Source of the DNA: Streptomyces lienomycini
GTDB taxonomy: Bacteria; Actinomycetota; Actinomycetes; Streptomycetales; Streptomycetaceae
Reading direction: 5' to 3'
Assembly: GCF_027947595.1 (NCBI RefSeq)
Contig: NZ_CP116257.1
Location: forward strand, 6,198,001 to 6,262,000
Length of the DNA: 64,000 nucleotides
Part shown: one piece after another, positions 24,068-32,354 of the stretch
Layout: each line of letters starts with the position of its first letter
Numbering within the stretch: position 1 is the stretch's first letter
Made by a program: the position numbers and the translations under genes
Notes under the pieces: model-generated
Database searches by the model: none
Seen by the model: only the letters and a program-made list of their open reading frames with translations
What the model was told of the DNA's origin: nothing

Positions 24068-25235
24068 GACCGCGGGCGGTCGCGCCGCCGGGACGGCACC
24101 CGTCCCGCGGGGAGGCGGCGCCCCGTCGGCGCGGGGGCGGGTGGGCACGCCTCTGCACCCCGGTGCCTGGTGGCTCTGGGCGCTGGCCCTCGGCACCGCC
24201 GCCACCCGCACCACCAACCCGCTCCTCCTCGCCCTCCTCATAGCCGTCTCCGCGTACGTCGTGGTCAGCCGCCGCCCGCACGCCCCCTGGTCCCGCTCCT
24301 ACGGCGCCTTCGTCAAGCTCGCGCTCGCCGTCCTCGTCATCCGCCTCCTCTTCACCACGGTCCTGGGCTCCCCGATCCCCGGCACCCACACCCTCCTGAC
24401 CCTCCCCGAGGTCCCGCTCCCCGACTGGGCGCAGGGCATCCGCCTCGGCGGCCGGGTCACCGCGGAGGGCCTCGCCTTCGCGCTGTACGACGCGATGAAG
24501 CTGGCCACCCTCCTCATCTGCGTCGGCGCGGCGAACGCCCTGGCCAACCCCTCCCGCCTCCTCAAGTCCCTGCCCGGTGCCCTGTACGAGACGGGCGTGG
24601 CCGTGGTCGTCGCCCTCACCTTCGCGCCGAACCTCATCGCCGACGTCCAGCGTCTGCGCGCCGCCCGCCGCCTGCGCGGCCGCCCGGACAGGGGGGTGCG
24701 GGGCCTGCTCCAGGTGGGGCTCCCGGTCCTGGAGGGCGCCCTGGAACGCTCCGTCGCCCTCGCCGCCGCGATGGACGCCCGCGGCTACGGCCGTACCGCC
24801 CAGGTCCCCGCCCCCGTCCGCCGTACCACCGCCGCCCTCACCCTGGGCGGCCTGCTCGGCGTCTGCGCGGGGACGTACGGGCTGCTGACCGCCGCGGGCG
24901 GCACGTACGGCATCCCGGTGCTCCTGGCCGGTGTCGCCGCCGCGCTCGCGGGCCTGTGGCTCGGCGGCCGGCGCACGGTCCGCACCCGTTACCGCCCGGA
25001 CCGGTGGGACGCCCGCGCCTGGCTGGTCACCGCCTCCGGTGCGACGGTCGCCGCGCTGCTGTTCCTGGCCGCCGCCCGCGACCCGGCGGCGCTGCACCCG
25101 GGCGTGGTCCCGCTGGTGGCGCCGTCGCTCCCGCTGTGGCCGGCGGCCGCCGTACTCGTCGGCCTGCTCCCGGCGTTCATCACCCCCGCACCCGAGACCA
25201 CCACCGTGCAGACGTTCGTGAAGGAGCCGTCGTGA
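24054..25235 (+). CDS. ecfT: ECF transporter transmembrane coupling subunit EcfT
   Basis: A 393-residue T component with about eight predicted membrane helices. The two coupling-helix motifs that bind the ATPases are visible: RAARRLRGRP near residue 205 and AMDARGYGRT near residue 245. It starts 14 nt before the end of the preceding gene (ATG 24054 with GCGCAGGA upstream) and its own stop overlaps the next GTG as GTGA. The N-terminal 35 residues are hydrophilic and the extra helices after the second motif make it longer than a minimal EcfT. It links the S component to the ATPases in the membrane. Confidence 0.92.
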   Translation: MRPARTAGGRAAGTAPVPRGGGAPSARGRVGTPLHPGAWWLWALALGTAATRTTNPLLLALLIAVSAYVVVSRRPHAPWSRSYGAFVKLALAVLVIRLLFTTVLGSPIPGTHTLLTLPEVPLPDWAQGIRLGGRVTAEGLAFALYDAMKLATLLICVGAANALANPSRLLKSLPGALYETGVAVVVALTFAPNLIADVQRLRAARRLRGRPDRGVRGLLQVGLPVLEGALERSVALAAAMDARGYGRTAQVPAPVRRTTAALTLGGLLGVCAGTYGLLTAAGGTYGIPVLLAGVAAALAGLWLGGRRTVRTRYRPDRWDARAWLVTASGATVAALLFLAAARDPAALHPGVVPLVAPSLPLWPAAAVLVGLLPAFITPAPETTTVQTFVKEPS

Positions 25236-26923
25236 TCCGCTTCGAGGACGTGTCGGTCACCTACGACGGTGCGGCCGAACCCACCGTCCGGGCCGTGGAC
25301 TTCGAGGTCCCCGAGGGCGAACTCGTCCTGCTCGCCGGTCCGTCCGGGGTCGGCAAGTCCACCGTCCTGGGCGCGGTCGGCGGCCTCGTCCCGCACTTCA
25401 CCGGCGGCACGCTGAGCGGCCGGGTCACCGTGGCCGGCCGGGACACCCGCACCCACAAGCCGCGCGAACTCGCCGACGTCGTCGGCACGGTCGGCCAGGA
25501 CCCGCTCTCCCACTTCGTCACGGACGTCGTCGAGGACGAACTGGCCTACGGCATGGAGTCGCTGGGCCTGGCCCCCGACGTGATGCGCCGCCGCGTCGAG
25601 GAGACCCTCGACCTCCTGGGCCTGGCCGGTCTGCGCTCCCGCCCCATCGCCACCCTCTCCGGCGGCCAGCAGCAGCGGGTCGCCATCGGCTCGGTCCTCA
25701 CCCCGCACCCGGAGGTGCTGGTCCTGGACGAGCCGACCTCCGCCCTGGACCCCGCCGCCGCCGAGGAGGTCCTGGCCGTCCTCCAGCGCCTGGTCCACGA
25801 CCTCGGTACGACGGTCCTGATGGCCGAGCACCGCCTGGAGCGGGTCATCCAGTACGCCGACCGGGTCGTCCTGCTCCCCGCCCCCGGGGCGCCGCCGCTC
25901 CTCGGTACACCGGCGGACGTGATGGCCGTGTCGCCGGTGTTTCCGCCGGTGGTGGGCCTGGGCAGGCTGGCGGGCTGGTCCCCGCTGCCGCTGACGATCC
26001 GCGACGCCCGCCGTCGCGCCGCCCCGCTCCGGGAGCGCCTGGCCGACCGGGAGATCCCGGACCACACCCCGCCGGCCGCCCGGCTGCCCGCGCCCCCGGC
26101 CCTCCGGCCCGCCCCCTCCCGCCGTTGGCGACGCCGCGGGACGCCCGCACAAGCCCCGGCTGCCTCCGTCCCGTACGCCGCCGAGGTCCGCTCCCTCGCC
26201 GTGCGCCGCGACCGCGTCCAGGCACTGCGCCACGTCGACCTGACCGTCTCCCCCGGCGAGACGGTCGCCCTGATGGGCCGCAACGGCGCCGGGAAGTCCA
26301 CCCTCCTCTCCGCGCTGGTCGGCCTCGTCGAGCCGTCCGCCGGTTCCGTCCGGGCGGGCGACGCCGTACCGCACCGCACCGCCCCGCGCGACCTCGTACG
26401 CCGCGTCGGCCTGGTCCCGCAGGAGCCGCGCGACCTGCTGTACGCCGACACGGTCGCCGGGGAGTGCGCGGCGGCGGACCGGGACGCGGAGGCGTCGCCC
26501 GGCACCTGTCGCGCCCTGCTGTCGGAGCTGCTCCCCGGCGTGGCGGACGACACGCACCCCCGGGACCTGTCGGAGGGCCAGCGGCTGACGCTCGCCCTGT
26601 CCGTGGTCCTGACGGCCCGCCCCCCGCTGCTCCTCCTGGACGAGCCGACCCGCGGCCTGGACTACGCGGCGAAGGCCCGGCTGGCCGGCATCCTGCGCGG
26701 GCTGGCCGCCGAGGGCCACGCGATCGTGCTGGCCACGCACGACGTGGAACTGGCCGCCGAGCTGGCCCACCGGGTCGTCCTGCTCGCCGAGGGCGAGGTG
26801 ATCGCCGACGGCCCGGCGGCGGACGTGGTGGTGGCCTCGCCGTCGTATGCCCCGCAGGTGGCGAAGGTACTGGCGCCGAGGAAGTGGCTGACGGTCGCGC
26901 AGGTACGGGAGGCCCTGGCATGA
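25232..26923 (+). CDS. ECF transporter ATPase, tandem (EcfA-EcfA') fusion
   Basis: A 563-residue protein with two ABC ATPase halves. First half: Walker A GPSGVGKST at 36-44, signature LSGGQQQRV, Walker B VLVLDEPTSALDP, switch histidine in MAEHRLERV. Second half: Walker A GRNGAGKST near residue 350, signature LSEGQRLTL (degenerate: E for the second G), Walker B LLLLDEPTRGLDY and LATHDVE. A proline/alanine-rich linker of about 60 residues joins them. Two unequal halves suggest a built-in heterodimer. The GTG start and the ATGA at its end couple it to both neighbours. Confidence 0.93.
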   Translation: MIRFEDVSVTYDGAAEPTVRAVDFEVPEGELVLLAGPSGVGKSTVLGAVGGLVPHFTGGTLSGRVTVAGRDTRTHKPRELADVVGTVGQDPLSHFVTDVVEDELAYGMESLGLAPDVMRRRVEETLDLLGLAGLRSRPIATLSGGQQQRVAIGSVLTPHPEVLVLDEPTSALDPAAAEEVLAVLQRLVHDLGTTVLMAEHRLERVIQYADRVVLLPAPGAPPLLGTPADVMAVSPVFPPVVGLGRLAGWSPLPLTIRDARRRAAPLRERLADREIPDHTPPAARLPAPPALRPAPSRRWRRRGTPAQAPAASVPYAAEVRSLAVRRDRVQALRHVDLTVSPGETVALMGRNGAGKSTLLSALVGLVEPSAGSVRAGDAVPHRTAPRDLVRRVGLVPQEPRDLLYADTVAGECAAADRDAEASPGTCRALLSELLPGVADDTHPRDLSEGQRLTLALSVVLTARPPLLLLDEPTRGLDYAAKARLAGILRGLAAEGHAIVLATHDVELAAELAHRVVLLAEGEVIADGPAADVVVASPSYAPQVAKVLAPRKWLTVAQVREALA

Positions 26924-27771
26924 CCGGCGGCACCCCTGCCCAGCGCCAGGCCCGCGCCGTGCGCCTGGGCCCGCGCTCGGTCGCCGCCCTGGTGCTGGTC
27001 AGCGCCGTGGGCGTGGCGGGCTTCGGCTGGCCGTTCCTGGCCCCGCCGGACGCCTCGCTGAACGCGCACGCGCAGGACGCGCCGTGGCTGTTCGCGGGCG
27101 TGCTGGTGCTGATGGTGGCCGTGGTGGCGGCGACGATCTCGGAGTCGGGTCTCGGCCCCAAGGCGGTCGCGATGCTCGGCGTCCTGGCGGCGGCGGGCGC
27201 GGCCCTGCGGCCCATCGGCGCGGGGACGGCCGGCCTGGAACCGATGTTCTTCCTGATGGTCCTCAGCGGCCGGGTCCTCGGCCCCGGCTTCGGCTTCGTC
27301 CTCGGCTCGGTCACGATGTTCGCGTCCGCGCTGCTCACGGGCGGTGTCGGCCCGTGGATGCCGTTCCAGATGCTGGCGATGGGCTGGTTCACGATGGGCG
27401 CGGGCCTGCTGCCGGGCCCCGACCGCCTGCGCGGCCGCGCGGAGCTGGCGATGCTGGCCGCGTACGGCTTCCTGGCGGCCTTCGCCTACGGCACGGTGAT
27501 GAACCTCGCGGGCTGGACCTTCATGAACACGCTCGCCTCGAACATCGCCTTCGACCCGGACGCGTCGATCCCCACCAACCTGGCCCGCTTCCTCTCCTAC
27601 TGCCTGGCCACGTCGCTGGGCTGGGACGGAGGCCGCGCCGCGATGACGGTCGTGCTGACCCTCGCCCTCGGCACCCCGGTCCTGAAGGCGCTGCGCCGCG
27701 CCACCCGCAGGGCTGCCTTCGAGACGCCGGTCACGTTCGAGAAGGCCGACGAGGTGAGCCGCCCCACGTGA
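26920..27771 (+). CDS. ECF transporter substrate-binding S component, probably cobalamin
   Basis: A 283-residue membrane protein with six or more helices: residues about 17-37, 50-70, 78-95, 110-140, 145-165 and 180-200. Small-residue-rich helices and the segment AMLGVLAAAGAALRPIG fit ECF S components of the cobalamin/CbrT-like group. A cobalamin specificity rests on the riboswitch and the operon, not on residues I can point to. It overlaps the ATPase by ATGA and is the last gene; a hairpin follows at once. Confidence 0.85.
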   Translation: MTGGTPAQRQARAVRLGPRSVAALVLVSAVGVAGFGWPFLAPPDASLNAHAQDAPWLFAGVLVLMVAVVAATISESGLGPKAVAMLGVLAAAGAALRPIGAGTAGLEPMFFLMVLSGRVLGPGFGFVLGSVTMFASALLTGGVGPWMPFQMLAMGWFTMGAGLLPGPDRLRGRAELAMLAAYGFLAAFAYGTVMNLAGWTFMNTLASNIAFDPDASIPTNLARFLSYCLATSLGWDGGRAAMTVVLTLALGTPVLKALRRATRRAAFETPVTFEKADEVSRPT

Positions 27772-27793
27772 GCCGCTTCCCCTGCGAAGCGGC
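27772..27793 (+). terminator. Hairpin terminator of the B12 importer operon
   Basis: GCCGCTTC (27772-27779) pairs with GAAGCGGC (27786-27793) over a 6-nt loop, starting right after the stop codon of the S component. No U tract. Confidence 0.65.
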
Positions 27794-27813
27794 GTCGTAG
27801 CCGCAGCCGACCG

Positions 27814-28132
27814 GTGGACGGGCCGTACGGCTGCCTCTTCCGTGGCGGATCGGTGCACCGGAAGGACTCCGGGGGCGATCGACCGCTTGTCTGCGTTCCG
27901 GGCGGCCCGATGATGCGCTCCGCCTACTTCGGCGACCTCGGCCGGCTGTCCCAACGGCCGCTGGGACGCCGCCCGCGCGGTACTGGCTGAACTGCGGGCG
28001 CCCGTCCTGGTGCTGTCCGGCGCGCTGGACGGCTCTCCGCGTCCGGACTCCGCCGCTGACAGGGTGCTTGGACGGCCGGGGCGGAAGCGTCCTCCATCGG
28101 CCTGGGTCGGGCACCTATACGCAAAAGCGTGA
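27814..28132 (+). pseudogene. Remnant of an alpha/beta-hydrolase gene
   Basis: One frame (27814-27990) reads GDRPLVCVPGGPMMRSAYFG and on to a stop, the N-terminal strand and oxyanion loop of an alpha/beta-hydrolase. From 27962 another frame reads WDAARAVLAELRAPVLVLSG then ALDGSPRPD, the late strand and acid loop of the same family, ending at TGA 28130-28132. The whole middle, including the nucleophile elbow, is missing. So an internal deletion plus a frame change has left both ends of a dead gene. It fills most of the 567-bp gap before the GntR gene. No signs of transposon ends. Confidence 0.55.
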
Positions 28133-28203
28133 ACACTTCGGAGAATTTGTCCTTCGCGCGCTCGGATGAGCGGGTGGAGGACAGTGGGGGGCGAAGTGTT
28201 CAC
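28129..28203. repeat. Long-spaced perfect inverted repeat upstream of the GntR gene
   Basis: GTGAACACTTCG at 28129-28140 and its exact complement CGAAGTGTTCAC at 28192-28203 lie 63 bp centre to centre (six helical turns). A related GTGAACGCACTTC follows at 28256-28268. They sit 70-210 bp before the GntR start and may be looped operators for it, or remains of an inserted element. Confidence 0.5.
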
Positions 28204-28338
28204 GGTTGCGAGTGAGGGTGGGGGCCTGCGGGCGTGAGGGGCAGGCGGTCGAGGCGTGAACGCACTTCTACTCCATCAGCTTTCAGCCGGTGCCATAGCT
28301 TGCCGGCACCGCACCGCTGAATCGACCGGAGGACCACC

Positions 28339-29118
28339 ATGCCCCGAGAGGCGCCGTACCTCGCTGTGGCCGGCCTGCTGCGTGCGCGGATCCTCGCCGG
28401 AGAGTGGGAGACCGGGGCGCGGCTGCCGTCGCGGGTGCGGCTCGCCGAGGAGTACGGGGTCGGACGCAACGTCGTACAGCGGGCGGTGGACGAGCTGATC
28501 GTCGACGGACTCCTCGAAGGGCGCGCGGGCTCGGGCACGTACGTCCGCAGCCCGCGTGAACGCCTGCGCCTGGTCCGCTCGCGGCACCGGGAGCGGACGG
28601 GCAGGCGCTCCCGCAGCACCGACGCGCGGGAGCGGGGCAGGGCCGACTCCTGGGACGCGGACAGCCGGGTGGGCGTCCCCGCGCCGGAGGCAATCGCCGA
28701 GCGGCTGGACATCGCGCCCGGCGACCTCTGCGTCACCACGCGGTACGAGTTCCTCGCCGGTGGGCAGCCCGTCCAGCTCTCCGAGTCCTGGGAGCCCCTG
28801 GCCCGCACGGAGGGGACCCACGTCGTGCTGCCCGAGGCCGGGCCCCTGGCCGGCCAGGGGGTGGTCGAGCGGATGCGTGCCCTGGGGGTCGTCGTCGACA
28901 CGGTCGTCGAGGTGCCGCGTCCGGCCCGCGCCACCCGGGAGCAGGCGAACCTGCTCGGCATCAGCCCGGGGGACCTCGTCCTCCTGATCGAACGGACCAT
29001 GTACGACACCGTGCGCCGCCCGGTGGAGACGGCGGACATGGTCGTCCCGGACCGGTACCGGGAGGTGGTCTACGAGTTCGGAGTGGAGCGCCCCGCCCGC
29101 ACCACCGCCGGGCGATAG
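28339..29118 (+). CDS. GntR-family regulator with UTRA domain (HutC subfamily)
   Basis: A 259-residue regulator. The GntR winged helix is at residues 5-70 (YLAVAGLLRARILAGEWETG, LAEEYGVGRNVVQRAVDELIVDGLL, GSGTYV). After a charged linker comes a UTRA ligand domain (residues about 115-250) with LCVTTRYEFLAGGQPVQLSESW and a closing VVPDRYREVVYEF. Small-molecule effector unknown. ATG 28339 has GGAGG 6 nt upstream. Its stop is 2 bp before the MFS gene, so it likely represses this exporter and itself, using the inverted repeats upstream. Confidence 0.92.
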   Translation: MPREAPYLAVAGLLRARILAGEWETGARLPSRVRLAEEYGVGRNVVQRAVDELIVDGLLEGRAGSGTYVRSPRERLRLVRSRHRERTGRRSRSTDARERGRADSWDADSRVGVPAPEAIAERLDIAPGDLCVTTRYEFLAGGQPVQLSESWEPLARTEGTHVVLPEAGPLAGQGVVERMRALGVVVDTVVEVPRPARATREQANLLGISPGDLVLLIERTMYDTVRRPVETADMVVPDRYREVVYEFGVERPARTTAGR

Positions 29119-29120
29119 GC

Positions 29121-30431
29121 ATGCCCAGGTCCCACCGGCTCGGGCTCCTCGACGACCGGGACTTCGGGCGCCTCTTCGCCGCCACCGCACTCGGTCAGCT
29201 GGGCGACCGGATCATCTTCCTGACGCTGCCGCTGGTGGCGATCGCGACCCTGCACGCCGACGAGTTCCAGGTCGGGCTGCTGACCGCGACGACCACGGCG
29301 GGCTCGCTCCTGGTCGGGCTGCCGGCCGGGGCGTGGGTCGACCGGATGCGGAAGAGGTCCGTACTGATCGGCACCGACCTCCTGCGCGCGGCGGCCCTCC
29401 TGACCATCCCGCTCGCCTGGTGGGCCGGCCTGCTCAGCGTCCGGCTGCTGTACGCCGTCGCCCTGCTGCACGGCGTGCTGACCGTGTTCTTCGACGTCGC
29501 CCACGTCAGCTACCTGCCGCACCTGGTGGGACGCGAGAACCTCGTGGAGGGCAACGCGAAGCTCTCGGCGGTCCGCTCGGTGACCAGCATCGGCGGCCCG
29601 GCGGTGGCGGGCCCGCTGGTCGGCCTGGTGGGCGCCCCGGTCACGCTCCTGGCGAGCTCGGCGGGGATGGCCGTGTCCGGCCTCTTCGCGGCCACGATCC
29701 GCAGGCGGGAAGAGGACCCGGAACCGCTGTCGGAGAGGCCTCGCCTCAGGACGGAGATCGCGGAGGGGCTGCGCTTCGTCCTCCGCCATCCCGCCCTGCG
29801 CGCCATCATGTTCTCGGACGCGCTGTTCAACCTCTCCCTGATCATGTACCAGACGATGCTGCTGGTCTTCCTGGAGCGCACCATGGACCTGGGGCCCTTC
29901 GGCATCGGACTCGTCCTGTCCGGCATGGGGTGCGGCGCCCTGCTGGGCGCGTTGACGGCCACCACGCTGGCGCGGCGGGTCGGACCGGGCCCGGTCATCT
30001 GGCTGGCCCCGCTGGCCACGTGCCCGTTGGCCGTGCTCATGCCACTGGCCCGCCCCGGCTGGACCCTGTACGCCGGTGCCGTCGGGCTCGCCGCACTCTC
30101 CCTGGGCGGCGTCGTCCGTGTGGTGGCCCAGTCGAGCCTCCAGCAGTCCCTCACCCCGGACCGGCTCCTGGGCCGGATGGCGGCGACGGCCCGCTTCGTC
30201 TCCTCGGGCGGCGTTCCGCTCGGCGGGCTCATGGGCGGGGCGTCCGGCGCCGCGTTCGGCGCGACCGAGACCCTGTGGATCGGCGCGGCCGGTATGACGC
30301 TGAGCACCGTCCCCACCCTCCTGTGGCGGCACGCCGCGCGAACCCGGCCTAGCTGTGGGTGCTCACGGCGGTCCGGAAGCGCCGGCGGTATTCGGTCGGT
30401 GTCGTGTCCAGCCTGCGGCGGAAGGCCCTGA
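29121..30431 (+). CDS. MFS exporter, MFS_3 (EntS-like) type
   Basis: A 436-residue transporter with 12 predicted helices. The N-terminus RDFGRLFAATALGQLGDRIIFLTLPLVAI is the typical opening of this group; loop 2-3 is GAWVDRMRKRSVLI. It directly follows the GntR gene. After about residue 405 the sequence loses family character: a C/S/R/G-rich tail of about 30 residues is read from DNA that also encodes the end of the opposing regulator (82-bp tail-to-tail overlap). The true family C-terminus is near position 30345, so the tail may be a read-through extension. Confidence 0.88.
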   Translation: MPRSHRLGLLDDRDFGRLFAATALGQLGDRIIFLTLPLVAIATLHADEFQVGLLTATTTAGSLLVGLPAGAWVDRMRKRSVLIGTDLLRAAALLTIPLAWWAGLLSVRLLYAVALLHGVLTVFFDVAHVSYLPHLVGRENLVEGNAKLSAVRSVTSIGGPAVAGPLVGLVGAPVTLLASSAGMAVSGLFAATIRRREEDPEPLSERPRLRTEIAEGLRFVLRHPALRAIMFSDALFNLSLIMYQTMLLVFLERTMDLGPFGIGLVLSGMGCGALLGALTATTLARRVGPGPVIWLAPLATCPLAVLMPLARPGWTLYAGAVGLAALSLGGVVRVVAQSSLQQSLTPDRLLGRMAATARFVSSGGVPLGGLMGGASGAAFGATETLWIGAAGMTLSTVPTLLWRHAARTRPSCGCSRRSGSAGGIRSVSCPACGGRP

Positions 30432-31350
30432 CCAGAGTGTCGACGGTGCCGAAACCGCAGGCCGACGCGACGCGTTCCAGGGTCGCGTCGGTGGATTCCA
30501 GCTGCTGGCGGGCCACTTCCACGCGCGCCGACTCGACGTAGGCGTACGGGGTCGTGCCGAGTTCGGTCTTGAAGATGCGGGTGAGCTGCCGGTCGCTGAC
30601 GTGGGCGTGGGCCGCGAGGTCGGCGACGGTGAGCGGTGCGGCGATGTGGCGCAGGATGTGGTGGCGGAGGTCCTCGACGCGCCGGGTCGTGGAGACCTGC
30701 TCCAGCGGGACGCTGAACTGGCTCTGCCCGCCCGGCCGCTTCAGGTACATCACCAGTTGCCGGGCCACCCGCAGCGCCACCGCCTCGCCGAGGTCGTCGG
30801 CGACCAGGGCGAGCGAGAGGTCGAGGCAGGAGCTGATGCCCGCGCCGGTCCACACGTCGCCGTCGCGGACGAAGATCGGGTCGGCGTCGACCTCGACCGC
30901 CGGATGCTCGTCCGCGAGCTGCCGCGCGGTCGACCAGTGCGTGGTGGCGCGCTTGCCGTCGAGCAACCCGGCGGCGGCGAGAACATGCGCTCCCACACAG
31001 ACGGAGGTGACCCGCCGGGTCCGTTCCGCGAGCCGCCCCACCCACTCCACCACCACGGGGTCGGTGAGCGCCCGCACCCGGCGCCGGCCGTCCACCTCGA
31101 CCGCGCCGGGCACGAGCAGCGTGTCGATGCGCCGCCCGGACAGGTCGTCGAAGGTGACGTCGGGCAGGACCCGGACCCCGGCGGCGGTGGTGACCGGGCC
31201 GGTGGTCGCGGCGGCGAGCAGCACCTCGTAGCCCGCCGCGTCCGCCGTCTCGCGCCGCGCGAGGGAGAACACCTCCGGCGGCCCGGTGACGTCGAGCAGG
31301 TCGACGCCCTCGAAGAGCACGACGACGATCAGTCGTCCGACGGAGTTCAC
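30349..31350 (-). CDS. GlxA-type AraC regulator with DJ-1/PfpI-like domain
   Basis: A 333-residue transcription factor. Residues 5-190 form a DJ-1/PfpI-like domain (LIVVVLFEGVDLLDVTGPPEVF, VCVGAHVLAAAGLLDGKRATTHW), with cysteine in the nucleophile elbow. The C-terminal AraC-type double helix-turn-helix (residues 230-325) contains TVADLAAHAHVSDRQLTRIF and LERVASACGFGTVDTLVRAF. The GTG at 31350 has GGGAGG 4 nt upstream. It diverges from the isochorismatase gene over 141 bp that contains tandem GACATTGCC/GACATCGCC half-sites at 31406-31423, a direct-repeat arrangement suited to AraC proteins. Probable activator of its neighbour. Confidence 0.92.
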   Translation of the reverse strand: MNSVGRLIVVVLFEGVDLLDVTGPPEVFSLARRETADAAGYEVLLAAATTGPVTTAAGVRVLPDVTFDDLSGRRIDTLLVPGAVEVDGRRRVRALTDPVVVEWVGRLAERTRRVTSVCVGAHVLAAAGLLDGKRATTHWSTARQLADEHPAVEVDADPIFVRDGDVWTGAGISSCLDLSLALVADDLGEAVALRVARQLVMYLKRPGGQSQFSVPLEQVSTTRRVEDLRHHILRHIAAPLTVADLAAHAHVSDRQLTRIFKTELGTTPYAYVESARVEVARQQLESTDATLERVASACGFGTVDTLVRAFRRRLDTTPTEYRRRFRTAVSTHS

Positions 31351-31491
31351 GGTGCCTCCCGCGGTCGCACGGCCACACGGCCGTGTCGGTATCTGCAGGT
31401 TAGACGACATTGCCGACATCGCCGGGCGGGCCCTAGCGTCGTAGGAGCCGGCCGACGGCCGCCATCCACCCCCGCTCCAGAGGGAGTTCCC

Positions 31492-32082
31492 ATGCCCAGA
31501 ACCACGCTGCGCCGCCTCAGCGGACTCGACGACACCCCCGCGAAGCTCGCCGACTCCACGCTGGTCCTCGTCGACTACCAGAACACCTACACGACCGGCG
31601 TGATGGAACTGGACGGCTGGCGGGCCGCGCTCGACGCGGGCGCCCGGCTGCTGGCCCGCGCCCGCCGGGAAGGCGCGAAGGTGATCCACGTCGTCCACGA
31701 CGGCGGCGAGGGCAGCCCGTACGACGTCCGGGCCGAGATCGGAGGGGTCCACCCGAGCGTCGCCCCGGCCGACGGCGAACCCGTCGTCACCAAGAAGGCA
31801 CCGGACTCCTTCCACGGCACCGACCTCGGCGAGCACGTCGACGCGGCCGGCCACAACGACCTCGTCGTCGTCGGCTTCATGACGCACATGTGCGTGGCCT
31901 TCACCGCCCAGGGCGCCTTCCTGCGCGGCAACCGCCCCACGGTCGTCGCCGACGCCTGCGCCACCCGCGCCCTGCCCGTCGCGGACACCGAACTCGACGC
32001 CCGCCAGGTGCACTACAGCGCCCTCGCCACCATCGCCGACATGTACGGGGTCGTCGTGCCGTCGCAGGAGTCCCTGAGCTGA
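31492..32082 (+). CDS. Isochorismatase-family cysteine hydrolase
   Basis: A 196-residue hydrolase. The catalytic triad of the family is present: Asp in LVLVDYQNTY (near residue 29), Lys in VVTKKAPDSF (near 103) and Cys in GFMTHMCVAFT (near 137), preceded by the usual cis-peptide region. Enzymes of this group hydrolyse amides or N-carbamoyl compounds such as nicotinamide-like or biuret-like substrates; the exact substrate is not evident. ATG 31492 has AGGGAG; a TAGCGT -10 lies at 31434-31439. Divergent pairing with a GlxA-type regulator suggests inducible use of a nitrogen compound. Confidence 0.9.
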   Translation: MPRTTLRRLSGLDDTPAKLADSTLVLVDYQNTYTTGVMELDGWRAALDAGARLLARARREGAKVIHVVHDGGEGSPYDVRAEIGGVHPSVAPADGEPVVTKKAPDSFHGTDLGEHVDAAGHNDLVVVGFMTHMCVAFTAQGAFLRGNRPTVVADACATRALPVADTELDARQVHYSALATIADMYGVVVPSQESLS

Positions 32083-32354
32083 GCCGCGGGAGCGGGGCCC
32101 AGCGGATCACCGCTGTCGAACGCGTGGTGCACGAATCCCAAGCCCCTGGTGCGGCCGACGGCCAGCGGGCCCCCACGTGCGCATGAGGGCGGCAGCCGAC
32201 GTCCGCTCCTGCGGGGTGTCGATCCACGGTGTCACCGTGTAGCGGGTGATCGGGCCCCTCGACCTCAGCCGCAACAAGGCCGGTCACCCCTGCGTCCGGG
32301 GGACGGCAACGGTGCGCCTCCTCCAACCCCTCCCCCGACAGAAGCCTCACCTCG

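Noticed and set aside
22041..25097. A 1018-codon open frame opposite the B12 importer operon
   Set aside because: The translation is biased to R, G, A and P without any domain; the plus strand carries recognisable signal peptides, EcfT motifs and overlapping start/stop codons.
32083..32354. Possible gene remnant between the isochorismatase-family gene and the ATPase gene
   Set aside because: Short stretches look codon-like on the minus strand, but no frame gives a motif or a family that I recognise.
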